A stretch of 64,000 nucleotides of DNA, taken from Halichondria panicea (taxonomy: Eukaryota; Porifera; Demospongiae; Suberitida; Halichondriidae). The DNA lies in NCBI RefSeq assembly GCF_963675165.1, contig NC_087383.1:2138979-2202978 (forward strand), written 5' to 3'. This document shows positions 1 to 10,742 of this stretch, one piece after another (within the stretch, counting starts at the first letter, position 1; each line of letters opens with the position of its first letter). The notes below the pieces were generated by a model. It saw only the letters and a list, made by a program, of their open reading frames with translations. It had not been told where the DNA came from and made no database searches. The position numbers and the translations under genes are program-made.

Positions 1-228
1 TGGGACTGATGGTGAGACTGATGAGGGGCCGGCTGTGGGGCTGTGTTGTTGGACTGCTGCCTGAATCCGCTGGTCCATTGCGGTGATGATCGTTGGTAAC
101 ACCGCGCCGAGGGCTGCCTGGACAGAATTGGCAATCATGGTGTTGAGAGTTGTCGGAGTTGTCGTCGGGTTGGTGGAACTGATCGGCGGTGTTCCAGTTG
201 AGGATGTGCTCGAGGAGGTAGTGGTCAT
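1..228 (-). pseudogene. Gag-like retroelement ORF, 5' part (window edge)
   Basis: The ATG is at 228-226 and the frame runs leftward out of the window. The visible protein starts MTTTSSSTSS and is Ser/Thr/Pro-rich, with a conserved stretch around NSVQAALGAV. It is nearly identical to the 5' parts of the copies that begin at 21716, 47471 and 62729. The 21-kb copy ends in a CX2CX4HX4C zinc knuckle, so a Gag-like retroelement protein is the likely identity. It is transcribed divergently from NLR1 and sits in its upstream region. The rest is off-window, so I cannot say whether this copy is intact. Confidence 0.6.
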
Positions 229-428
229 CTTCTTATAGAGAATTACAGGATAGATCAGCAAGGGAAATCTTGAGAATTATAGGGAAGAGAAGTTTTCTAA
301 TTTGTTTGTTCTTTCACTGACTGCCTGACCACGTGTTCCTTGCGCATGCCAGTACCTAGTCTCATGAATCAGCCGCCGTTCTTTTGGAGGTTTTGTCTCA
401 AATGTCTTTGGTGGGTGTGGTATTAAAT

Positions 429-485
429 GCAAAAAAGTGGGTGTATCTCAGTCTTAGATATCTGAGATACACCCACTTTTTTTGC
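429..485. repeat. Hairpin repeat upstream of NLR1
   Basis: A near-perfect inverted repeat: arm 429-451 (GTGGGTGTATCTCAG core) and arm 462-485, with a 10-base loop. The arms differ by one T. It lies about 77 bases before the NLR1 start codon. The same hairpin precedes NLR2, NLR3, NLR4 and NLR6 but is missing before NLR5. It may be the core of a small MITE, since GGGTGTG motifs flank it in inverted order. Confidence 0.85.
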
Positions 486-561
486 AAGTCATGCAAAAAC
501 AACAACACGCCCAATATATTTCAGAGAGAGCTAGCTGCAAGGCACAGATTTATTTGCTGGA

Positions 562-3512
562 ATGGCCACTAAAGAGCAGAACCAAGGTATAAAGACTGTC
601 ATGTTTCCTATAAAGGATAAACCCAATGATTGCTAAAGCATAAAACCCTCATTGGTGATTGCTAACCTTGTGTGCTTGCTATCTATTTCAGAGCTCACAA
701 TTGACGATCTGAAGACAGAAATGAAACTGACTGATGAGCAGCTCAATACAGCAATAAAGGAACCAGATCTACCCGAGTTAGCAGCATGTTTCGACAATGT
801 TCACAAAGGCTATCTTGAAAAATTGGAGCTCTCACCTGGAGAGCAAACTGACGTGAGGACTAGAGCATATGTAGATGGCACTCTGGCAGGAATGTTGCTG
901 GCTTTGAAATTCTGGATTCTGACCAACGGACAAGACGCCACTTTCCAAGCTCTGCTACTCATCATACTCTCCCTGCTCAAAGAAGACGTTGCTGTTCGAG
1001 TGTGCAAGTACTTGTCTGACAAATGTGAGTCTGTCATGTGAGAGTGCATGTGGTCATTGTGGTACCATACGTTGTGGGAGTGATTGCAACCAAATAAGGG
1101 ACTTTCAACTTAATTGCTATTGTTACACATACAATTCTCTATTAACTATCACCAGGAATGGTACTCACCTATTGTTTTGTTTCCCCAGACTCCACCACCT
1201 CGTGTCCCCCCTCCCGAGAGAGGGTCCTGCTGAACCACAAGCTGTCCTCGTACAGGGACTACCTACAAAGTCGCTACAGAGCACGAGTATCCACATCAGC
1301 CACACAATGGCCTCCTGTTCCAACAAACAAAGTCTTCAAACTGGCAATGATTCAGAAGGAGAAAATACAGAGAGGAAGAATCGATGATGAATTTGTTAGG
1401 CTATCAATCACAGGAAAAATCGACGATATTTTACTTCAAAAAACTCCGGTTAACTTGACTAACATTTTCTCTGAGATTGGAAATAGACGAAACTTTGTGT
1501 TGATTGAAGGAGCTCCCGGCTCTGGCAAGAGCACCCTTGCTCTACACATCTGTCAGGAGTGGGCAGAGGGAAAACTGTTCCAAGAGTTCGATATTGCAAT
1601 CCTCGTGAGACTGAGAGATCCACTTGTTAGAGAAGCCAAGAAAATAGAAGACCTTCTCCCTTGTAGGAAATCAACACACGCAAGCCAGATTGGAGATGAA
1701 ATTTTAGAAACTGATGGCAAAGGTGTACTGTGGGTGCTGGACGGGTGGGACGAGCTTCCTTCTGACCTCCATGGAGACTCGATCATCACCAAACTAGTTG
1801 AACCAGGCTTTGCACAAGAAAGTCCGCTACATAAATCCGCCGTCATTGTAACATCTCGCCCGTCGTCTTCAGCTAAGCTCCACCCACGTGTATCGTCCAG
1901 GGTGGAAGTGTTGGGGTTCACTCCACATCAACTAGAACAGTATTTTACCGAGTGTCTGAATGGTGACTCACAAGCTGTGCAGACTCTACTGGAGAGAATT
2001 CGAGAGAACCCAGTGGTAGAAGGTAGCTGCTACCTCCCCCTCAATGCTTCCATTGTCGTTAATTGCTTTCTTTCTGATAACCACTCACTCCCCACATCCA
2101 ACCACGGGATATTCATATCAGTTGTCCAAAGCTCTCTCAAGAGATACCTCCAGGATAGGTTGGGGAAGACCACTCCAGTGGGAGACATCACATCCCCAGA
2201 CTCACTGCCCTCGGAAATCAGAACAGAGACCGTACAAATGTGTCAACTTGCATATCATGGGATCGAAAAAAACAAAGCAACATTTACTGACAATGATTTG
2301 GCCGCTCTTCGCATTACGAAGGAAATTTCATACGTTGGACTATTACAAACTGTTCCCAGTATCATTAGCGATGGTCATCTGGTTTACTACTGTTTTCTCC
2401 ACCTGTCTATTCAAGAGCTACTAGCAGCAATCCACATCTCTCTCATGTCTCCCAAGCAACAAATTTCTGTATTCCAGAAGCTGTTTGGTAGTCCTCGATT
2501 CAGTGCAGTCTTCCAGTTTTATGCTGGTATCACCAAACTGAGTACTAGTAGACCAATCCTCAGTTTGCTACCTCGATTCTTGTGTCCAGTTCCAGCCACT
2601 GTTTTTGATCTGGTCAGAAAGGTTGTCAAAAAGGAGAAAGAGAAAGAGTATGGTGAGCCGAAGCCCCTTTTGTTGTCCCTCATCAATTGTTTGTACGAAG
2701 CTGAAGACTCGTCACTGTGTGTGTTTGTGGCTAATCTTCTTAATCACAATCTAGATCTTGGTTGCACTACAATGAATCCTATTGACTGCCTCTCTGTTGG
2801 ATATTTCGCATCAGCTTGTTCCAACACCAGTAATGGATTCACACTGCGCCTCAACGATTGCTCTATTGATGACCAAGGCTGCAAATTTCTTGCCCGAGGA
2901 CTCTCCAAGTGTCCCAACTCTAATAATGATATTCCTACAGGAGGGATACACATCGCTGAGATTATCGAGAACACTAGTTCAATATCTGAATTGGATTTGT
3001 CTAATAATGCCATTGGTAACAGTGGGCTTAGCACACTCTGTGAGGCCTTGTCAACTAACACATCATTAAAGATCCTGTACCTGGGCAATTGCTCACTAAC
3101 AATATCAGACGACAATGGAGCTGCCCTCTATCAACTTCTGAATACAAACAATTCCCTCGAATTTCTTAATTTGTCTGGTAACACAGTGACTAGCTGTCGT
3201 CACATTGCTGCTGGACTTGCAGTCAATAAGACTCTGAGAACATTGAGATTGATTTCCTGTGCACTGACTGATCAGAGTATCGAGGAGCTATCAACTGGAC
3301 TGATCAACAAGATTGAAGAACTGTACATTTATGGTAATGACTCAATAACAGAAGATGGAATGAAGACGCTTGCCAGACATCTAACCACCCACTGCTCTGA
3401 ACTGACACTATTGTACATACCCAACCACCTAAGATCCTGTATCGAGACAGTATTCAGGGACGCTAACAAAGAGAGGAAGAGAAATGGACTACCCGAGATT
3501 AATTATGTTTAG
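562..3512 (+). CDS. DEATH-NACHT-LRR receptor (NLR1)
   Basis: Three exons: 562-586, 692-1024 and 1189-3512. They join in phase (G+AG gives Glu; T+AC gives Tyr) to a protein of 893 residues. Exon 1 gives MATKEQNQ. Exon 2 (residues about 9-119) is an all-helical DEATH-like domain ending in the W..TNGQDATFQALL signature. Exon 3 carries NACHT, with Walker A GAPGSGKST (227-235), Walker B LWVLDGWDEL (300-309), a VTSRP motif near 340 and a helical NACHT-associated region. Ribonuclease-inhibitor-type LRRs follow (about 670-880). Family knowledge: such proteins are cytosolic pattern receptors that oligomerise through NACHT and signal through DEATH. Ligand and partner are unknown. Start chosen because only this ATG gives phase-correct splicing; the same structure recurs in every copy. 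No frame break was seen. Confidence 0.9.
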
Positions 3513-3660
3513 TAAATTAGATTGATTATTAATTGTGTATTCATTAGATTATTAATTTATAATTAATTGATTATTATTAATAATTAATGTTTAGTTATAA
3601 TTATATTATGATTATTGTTGTTAATTAATTAATTAATAAATGTTAATTAATTTGTTGTGT
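3513..3660 (+). terminator. AT-rich 3' flank with poly(A) signal of NLR1
   Basis: Immediately after the stop codon is a very AT-rich tract of TTAATTAA-type repeats, with AATAAA at 3635-3640. It is shared almost base for base with the NLR3 3' flank. This is the likely mRNA end; no cleavage site can be proved. Confidence 0.55.
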
Positions 3661-3822
3661 TATGCATCTAATCTCTATCATTGGTCAATATAATTATAGC
3701 ACATGTACAGATGGTGACGAGTGAATTCAATGCTTCCTACTGACACGGAGAGCATGTCATGCACTAGCTGTATGTATGTAACTGAATACACTATTGTAAT
3801 AATGCTATAATCTCCACCTAGC

Positions 3823-3877
3823 TAGCCTCCTTCACAGGCTTTCAAGAGAAGTGCGGCCTGGGCCGGGATCGAGGCTA
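3823..3877. repeat. 55-bp TAGCCTC…GAGGCTA mini-element
   Basis: Starts TAGCCTCC and ends GATCGAGGCTA. It looks like an internally deleted relative of the 743-bp and 560-bp elements at 16489 and 59365. It is present in the NLR1, NLR3 and NLR4 3' flanks, so it predates their duplication. Confidence 0.65.
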
Positions 3878-4129
3878 ATCTCGACATGATCTACTTTTGA
3901 CAATAATTATATTACTAGGACAATTTACAAAACAGTTAGTGTACAGAAGACTAGAAGTATGTCGGCACATTACATAACAATTACCTAAAAACAAATCAGT
4001 TGGAATTGGTCAATATAGCACAGTAATAATGATGGTTTAAATTCAATGCTCCCTACAGTGTCACAGAGAGCACATGCACAGTACGTATAAAACTGTCAAT
4101 GGAAATCCAATTTAACGCTCTGCCGATTT

Positions 4130-4461
4130 TTGTAGGAAGATGAGCAGATTAATGTTTACTTTGGCCCTTTCAAACATCTTCATGATTGCAACTGAAGGAG
4201 GTCCTGTGTGGGGAGAAGAGAGGGCAGTGAAACACTTCAACTAGTATAAGACAAAGAATGCTTGTATTTGTAAGACAAATGAATACATGTACTTACATAC
4301 ACCGTACAAGCATACCAACACTACCTGACACAAGGCAGTAAACTTCTTGAACACTTTACGTACCTACCATCTACCTGTACACACACCCTCACCTGGAGGA
4401 CCAGCTCCACCTTCTCTATCTGCCTGATGTGATCTCAAACACAACATTTCCGAACCTGAAC
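4130..4461 (-). pseudogene. IQGAP-like 3'-end remnant, block 1
   Basis: Two decayed exons. At 4130-4203 the minus strand encodes a version of the IQGAP C-terminus (DLLQLQ…AKVNINLLIFL) with a 15-base deletion removing the YEGLA part. At 4395-4461 a shortened penultimate exon retains IEKVELVLQ but has lost its middle, compared with the complete form at 10144-10249. It faces the NLR1 3' end convergently. Not functional as it stands. Confidence 0.6.
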
Positions 4462-4999
4462 CTGGACGAGTAAGAAATAATGTTCACATAATTAAACGTT
4501 GCACATAAGATCAAGGCCGTAGCAAGCGATCAGGCTGGTCAGGTTTTAGCCTAACCACTTTTTGCAGCTGGGTAGGTAATGGTCGTAAATATTGTAAGTG
4601 ATAATGCGCATGCTGTTTTGGTGAGGAAAAGTGATGACCTTTTTCCTAGGTAAAAAATTCACCACTGTATGCAATAGTAGAAAAACAGTTGACCTTTAAT
4701 TGTAAGTTGGCCTGACCACTTTAAAGTTGCTTGCTACGCCCCTGCATGAAGATTGGGGCATAAAAATAAGTCAATAGCCTCACACTGGAGGAATTGTTAA
4801 ATTCTAGATTAGTAGTAGAGTCTGAGCTTCAGTCAAACAGTGGACAAAATACGTACCAGAGCAATTAAAGGCACATGTGATGATTATCATGTTGTTTAAT
4901 AGAAGTATGCTAGTATAACGGCTACTCAAGTACATGGAGACTAATTATAGCTATTCGAGGGTGCTCTGTCAAGTCAGCCATAAAGATTTAATACATGTA

Positions 5000-5223
5000 C
5001 AAACCATTTTGTGAGCAAACACAGCTGTAGGATTACATTGTAATAGAGAGGAAATGATTCATTATCTTTATTTATTATCCTCGAGACAAAACCGCAAAAT
5101 TAGTCATTAATATTCGAGGTAGGTTGATTTTAAGCCGCGGCTATTTTCTGAAATGCAAACTACCGCGCTCTTCTGGCCAAGTTGCACTGTCCCAAGGGTG
5201 GCCGGATTAACGAGAGTCTACTG
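5000..5223 (-). mobile_element. TA-inserting MITE family 1, truncated copy
   Basis: Keeps one terminal inverted repeat, ending CGAGAGTCTACTG followed by TA. The other end is cut near 5000. The internal sequence matches the full copies at 28293, 33093 and 41655. Confidence 0.7.
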
Positions 5224-6411
5224 TACATGTATTAATTATACAGTATTCACCGAGTGTATACATGTACATGCTAAACTCACATCTGCCTTGCTGTTGGCCA
5301 GTTCCAATTCTCTCACCAGCTCAGCCAGGACACCTGGGTCCATGATTTGAGACCTCTCGAGCAGCTTCTCCTCCAACTCCCTCAGCAGGTCATCCTCTAG
5401 ACCTCGAATGGTCTCACTCAGGGGAATATCAATAAGTTGCTGCCAGGTGGAGAATACTCGACATACAATAGTGACGTGCATGTACACTCAACTACTGAAT
5501 CTGGCAATGAAATTTAACGGTATTCTCCCACTTTGAGATAAAGGTCAGCTTAAAGTTGGACTGTAGGTTAGGTATTAAATAGGCATCTGCTATCAGGGTT
5601 GTTGCAATAACTATTATAAAGAGATAGTACGTACGTGTAATCACACAGTACACCATCAGATCGGCTATTCAGAGCATAGATCATACAGTATATACATGAT
5701 CAATTGCTAAATGCTCTGAAATGCAGCTCACTAGCAAAAAAGTAATACCTAGCAAATACGGTAGTAGATCTATTTAAGGCCACTAAACACTGCACATGTG
5801 TATCTCTCACCCCTGTGGGTATAGGAACGAGGGAGGCCCTCTGATACTGTCTAGAGGACTGGATTTCTTCTCACTGCCAATCTAGGAGGTATGAAAACAA
5901 AATATGCATTTGGTAAAATCTACTCTCAAACAACATTGCACATTGACCATTCCTCCTCTCACCTCCTGCTCATTCAGGAACATCATGAACCTTTGAAGGA
6001 CTCGTCACATGATCTTGGAGCAAAAAGATACGGACTTGGTTGAGGATTTGAGTGAGGATAAAGTGAGAGAGGAGGTTGTGGGGGGAGGGGCCTCAGATCA
6101 GGACTGGTGGGACGTAGTGTCACGTGAAAGGAGACTCGGACACATGGTCCTCCGTCTGGACAGCTGCTGTGTGGAGAATGAGAATTTTAAGGCACTGGAA
6201 TTGAACTGTGCACAAGCACGAAATACATGCACTATTTTATTCGTACCACATAACTAACTAAAAATGCTCACCAATAAAACACCACACACCACTTGGTGTA
6301 CAACATTTTAACGAATCTAAAAGTATACAAATGAACATCTGCTCCTCTGCTCCTCTAGATAACCTGCCCAACCCTCCACATACACACTGGCTGGATCATG
6401 CATAAAGAAAA

Positions 6412-6672
6412 TGGCATCTATTTTCACAGCGTTTGACCATCAAACGTATCAGAGAATAATCTCACGCCCATATTGCTGATTTGCTTGAAATGCCCACCAC
6501 CATCTTAGCAATGTACCAGCAAGGGGCTTTTGTTGTGAGCATCAATGGTAGGCCATGGCATTCAGTTGCTATTGATGAGTCACATGAAATGCAGGTACTC
6601 TCTGATAAGAAGATCTTAATTGGACTGTTTGTGTCTGAAATGGGAGGCTTACTACAACTTCATATCAGCTAA
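6412..6672 (+). pseudogene. Fragment of an uncharacterised mobile-element-type protein
   Basis: The plus strand reads FTAFDHQTYQRIISRP, then, after a frame change, LLEMPTTILAMYQQGAFVVS and GRPWHSVAIDESHEMQ. I recall similar wording in uncharacterised, mobile-element-associated proteins of sponges and corals, but cannot name the family. It is repeated at 34562-34836 and 43137-43408, always inside the kinesin-like block, so it was inserted before the blocks multiplied. Frameshifted and without a start. Confidence 0.4.
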
Positions 6673-7013
6673 AGCCTACAAGGTGTTAGGGCCTTCTGAA
6701 AATATGATTTCTTCTACCAACTCGATCAAAACTATCTAAGAAACAATTTTACTTTTCCCTAGTGAGATCTCAGCTCTCTCAACTCTGGCGACCAATTACT
6801 GCTCAAATACATTTATTCTTAAAGTGATTGAGCTCACCTTTGGTAGCGCTGACTTATCACAGCTGTTGGTCCAATTCTCCAGAACTCTGAGCTTCCCCTC
6901 GAGGTGCAACTGCAAGTGACAGAAGATTTAAGTTGAGGTTGAGAAAAGAGTTTCATGCAATAAAGTTAGAAGACACTGAATAAGCAGATTACCAGATAAA
7001 GTACAGCATAATT

Positions 7014-7373
7014 ATGTTCTGGACAGGAAATTGTCCGGGTATAATTGGAACAGATTTTTATAGCGCATGCGAAGTGTCTGGGAATAATTAGCATGCAGCT
7101 GCATACGAGTGAGCTAAGTTTAATAGAACAGGGTACGACTGAATAGTTGCACTATTATAGCTATCTAAAACTAGATACTCAAAGCTATCTAACTGCAGCA
7201 CTCTAAGTATTACTGGCTGGTTATGACTGTAACTCAACTTTTCAAGGTATTGTCCGGACAAATGTAATATTAAAGCACAAGAGTGTCCGTTGTATTAGAA
7301 CAACGAAAATTGGCAGGCAAGAGTGTCAGGGATAATTAGAAGTTTCTGAGGCGATAAATTAGAAGATATACGG
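7014..7373 (-). mobile_element. MITE family 3 (CCGTATATCTTC ends), 5'-truncated copy
   Basis: The right end reads AGAAGATATACGG followed by TA. The left end is shortened. It matches, in opposite orientation, the complete copy at 61370-61754. Confidence 0.7.
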
Positions 7374-8420
7374 TACCTCAGAAACAGACATGCAAGTTCG
7401 TTGTCTAAGGACATAATTATTGCAGTGCTTATAACTATGGCTAATACAAGGGTGCTCAGTTAAAGTCGACCATACATACTTGATCCATATTATACATGTA
7501 CCCTGGGAGCAGTACAATAAGTCAAGAGCTCATAGTAAAAAAGAGAGAGTATCGAACGCATCGCTATCTTGCATCAGATATATTCGGAAAGTAACGTGAC
7601 ACCCTGTCTGAAACACGTCATCAATTAAATTGATCAGTTACAAAGCAGGAAGTTACGCTACTTTCCAAATACATCTTATGTTACGTTGGATACTCTCTCT
7701 CTCTTATTATGGGACTCTTGTTATTAGCGGCCTCTCAAAAAATTGGCTAAGAATAATTACATGTACACAGCTGTAGGTACACACTTGCCCAACCCACTCA
7801 CCAGAGAGGACACCTTCGAGGTTAGGTAAATTTATGACCTCTAAAAGTAGCGACAGCTGCGTTGACAATTAATTTTTAATGCCGCGTCCTAAATGGAGGT
7901 AAATGTAGGCACACCCTAGTAAAGTAGTAAAGATTCTAACTCACTGGAAAATACGTTTTTAAGTGGCTATAGAAATCGAGGCAAGTAGACTGAGTAGAGT
8001 TACATGTACCTCCAATTAGATGAGACCCTCTAAATAATGGACACCAGCTCTTCAACATGATTTTCAACCTCCAAAAGAAGCTATCTCTGGCTTCAATAAG
8101 TTTTAAAAAGTGTTGCTTTAATTAAAGGTCTTACGGTAATCACATTTCTTACTTGAATACGTCGGGTTCATTACTGACAGGCAGCATTCTCAGCCTCAAA
8201 CTGTGCAAAGGAACAGAAAACATGATCCACGACGTACCTTACAAGGTAACATAAACCAAGAGATGAACCAGACAATCATCTATGGCTAATAAATTGACTC
8301 ACCATCTTTCCATTAGGAGAATGCTGTAATACTTTAGCAATGGAGCCAGGTTTTGTCTCTAGCTCTAGCTAGCTCTGTGGGTGAAAACAATATGTCTTTG
8401 GTGGGTGTGGTGGTGAATGT
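7374..8420. other. No gene recognised
   Basis: Apart from the short exon stubs listed with block 1, this stretch holds no reading frame I can support. The end nearest NLR2 would contain its promoter. Confidence 0.5.
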
Positions 8421-8474
8421 AAAAAGTGGGTGTATCTCAATCTTAGATATCTGAGATACACCCACTTTTTTTGC
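8421..8474. repeat. Hairpin repeat upstream of NLR2
   Basis: Same inverted repeat as at 429-485, with one mismatch in the left arm (CTCAA for CTCAG). Confidence 0.8.
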
Positions 8475-8561
8475 AAGTCATGCAAAAACAACAACACTCA
8501 ATAATATATTTCAGAGAAATCTAGAGCTAGCTAGCTGCAAGGCACAGATTTATTTACTGGA

Positions 8562-9517
8562 ATGGCCACTAAAGAGCAGAACCAAGGTATAAAGACTGTC
8601 ATGTTTCCTATAAAGGATAAACCCAATGATTGCTAAAGCATAAAACCCTCATTGGTGATTGCTAACCTTGTGTGCTTGCTATCTATTTCAGAGCTCACAT
8701 GCACAATTGACGATCTGAAGACAGAAATGAAACTGACTGATGAGCAGCTCAATACAGTAATAAAGGAACCAGATCTACCCGAGTTAGCAGCATGTTTCGA
8801 CAATGTTCACAAAGGCTATCTTGAAAAATTGGAGCTCTCACCTGGAGAGCAAACTGACGTGAGGACTAGAGCATATGTAGATGGCACTCTGGCAGGAATG
8901 TTGCTGTCTACTTAATTGCTATTGTTACACATACAATTCTCTATTAACTATCACCAGGAATGGTACTCACCTATTGTTTTGTTTCCCCAGACTCCACCAC
9001 CTCGTGTCCTCCCTCCCGAGAGAGGGTCCTGCTGAACCACAAGCTGTCCTTGTACAGGGACTACCTACAAAGTCGCTACAGAATGCAAGTATCCACATCA
9101 GCCACACAATGGCCTCCCGTCCCAACAAAGACAATTTTCAAACTAGCCATGATTCAGAAGGAGGAAATACAGAGAGGAAGAATCGACGATGAATTTGTTA
9201 GGCTAACAATTACGGGGAAAATTGACGATATTTTACTTCAAAAAACTCCGGTTAACTTAACTAATATTTTCCCTGAGATTGAGGATACACGAAACTTTGT
9301 GTTGATTGAAGGAGCTCCCGGCTCTGGCAAGAGCACCCTTGCTCTACACATCTGTCAGGAGTGGGCAAAGGGGAAACTGTTCCAACAGTTCGATATTGCA
9401 ATCCTGGTGAGACTGAGAGATCCCCTCGTTAGAGAAGCAAAAACAATAGAAGATCTTCTCCCTTGTAGGAATTCAACACTGGCATGCCAAATAGGGGCAA
9501 CAATTATAATTAATTGA
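8562..9517 (+). pseudogene. Truncated NLR2 (DEATH part + NACHT P-loop only)
   Basis: Exon 1 is 8562-8586. Exon 2 starts at 8692 with a 6-base insertion (ELTCTIDD) and then loses its 3' end: after GTLAGMLL it runs into former intron sequence and stops. Exon 3 (8991-9517) keeps the linker and Walker A GAPGSGKST but ends soon after CRNSTLACQIG, before Walker B, in unrelated AT-rich DNA. The DEATH exon has lost its donor, so normal splicing is impossible. Its NACHT block resembles NLR1 rather than NLR3. Confidence 0.85.
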
Positions 9518-9931
9518 TTGATTATTAATTGAGATTGATTGTTATTCATACAGTTTTGACAATTGATTTTAATTCTGCCATAATGCATTCAATGACAATT
9601 TAAATGCATAGAGAAAAGTAGTGAAGTATTATATACTAGTACATATAATTATGTTAGACACTATAAAAACAAATGTTGTTAATTAATTACAACTTGTTAA
9701 TAGTACAGCAATAACAAAGGCTTCTCCTTGGTAACAATAACAGACACACAGACACACGCACACGCACACAGTCAGCTTTACCGTAGCCCTCGTGCGGCTA
9801 CGCCTCGAGGCATAACAAGGGCTTCTCCTGGTAATAATGATAAATGCTCACATGCACAGTAAATTGTCAATGAACACAAAGCAATTTGCTAGTGAAAATC
9901 CAATTTAACGCTCTGATGCCTTTTGTTCATA
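9518..9931. other. No gene; AT-rich and repeat sequence
   Basis: AT-rich sequence follows the NLR2 truncation. A short GC-rich palindromic piece (CCTCGTGCGGCTACGCCTCG, about 9788-9812) recurs near 13828 and, in variant form, at 18607. It looks like the end of a dispersed repeat. Confidence 0.5.
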
Positions 9932-10742
9932 TCATATAATTATGAGGAAGATGAGCAAATTAACGTTCACTTTAGCCCTCCTAAACATCTTCATGATTGC
10001 CAGGCCCTCGTATTGCAGCTGAAGGAGGTCCTGTGTGGGGAGAAGAGAGGGCAGTGAAACACTTCAACTGGTATAAGACAAAGAATGCATGTATTCTACA
10101 TAACACAAAATCATATTAGTACTCCCTTTATTGCTCCCCTCACCTGGAAGATCAGCTCCACCTTCTCTATCTGCCTGCCCAGGAAACGACCAGACACCTC
10201 AAACTTGCTCACATCCACTGACGTCATCTTAAACACAACATTTCTGAACCTGGGGGAGTGTTAACATAGCGCTCAACGTTACACATAGAGGCATAAAATA
10301 AGTCAATAGCCTCACACTGAAATAGATTAGTAGTAGAATCTGGACAAAGTACGTACAAGAGCAATAATATTAAGAGCAGATGTCGATGATTATCATGTTG
10401 TTTGATCATAGTAGAGGGATTCCCAGAATAGTACATCAATGACAAGAGACATACGAAGCTCTTAACATCAATACCGTGACACACCAATGTACGCAGGAAT
10501 TGAAAGCATAATTATATTCTATTTAGTATATAGACAGCCCGTATTAAAGATCTAAGCACACAACACAAGTATGTTAGTATCTGCTATGCACTCTCCAGTA
10601 CGTAGGTGGAGACTTACAGAATGGGTGGGGCATATCTCCATGGACACTGATGCAGATGATTTGTTTGATCACGTCAGAGTACGCGTCAATACCCAGCTAT
10701 CTCTCCGGGGAGTCCACTGTCGATGCCCACAGGAAGAACCCT
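9932..10742 (-). pseudogene. IQGAP-like 3' end, block 2 (best-preserved penultimate exon)
   Basis: Three exons in order on the minus strand. 10618-10742 resembles the part of IQGAP just after the GAP-related domain (ASTVDSPER, then a TAG stop, LGIDAYSDVIKQIICISV). 10144-10249 is a complete, phase-correct penultimate exon (NVVFKMTSVDVSKFEVSGRF … IEKVELIFQ), matching the IQGAP RGCT segment. 9932-10030 is the terminal exon (DLLQLQYEGLAIMKMF … VNLLIFL). Family knowledge: IQGAPs are cytoskeletal scaffolds binding Cdc42/Rac and actin. Only the far C-terminus is present, and the upstream exon has a stop, so this is a remnant. Confidence 0.7.

Larger units (their letters stand above)
5281..8205 (-). 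pseudogene. Kinesin-7-like exon remnants, block 1
   Basis: A string of minus-strand exon remnants shared with the blocks at 28-37 kb and 40-43 kb. From 3' to 5': a coiled-coil exon (5281-5425, RELEEKLLERSQIMDPG) whose acceptor side is deleted; a Ser/Pro-rich exon (about 5815-5880); a linker exon near 5960-6170 (RRRTMCP-type); a 24-residue exon 6838-6909 (LHLEGKLRVLENWTNSCDKS) with good splice sites; a stub of the motor switch-I exon (about 7797-7815); and a short exon about 8166-8205 (KAENAALPVSNEPDVFK-like). The kinesin label rests on the motor exons at 36131-36758. No open gene can be built here. Confidence 0.5.

Noticed and set aside
429-485. Hairpin considered as a tRNA, miRNA precursor or bacterial-style terminator
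   Set aside because: No tRNA fold; eukaryotic context. A miRNA role cannot be claimed without small-RNA data, so it is listed only as a repeat.
2044-2424. 126-codon plus-strand frame inside NLR1 (also 23478-23858 in NLR3)
   Set aside because: Alternative-frame shadow of the conserved NACHT-LRR exon.
6009-6257. Plus-strand frame with DLVEDLSEDKVREEVVGGGA
   Set aside because: Antisense to the kinesin-like linker exon; splice signals support the minus strand.
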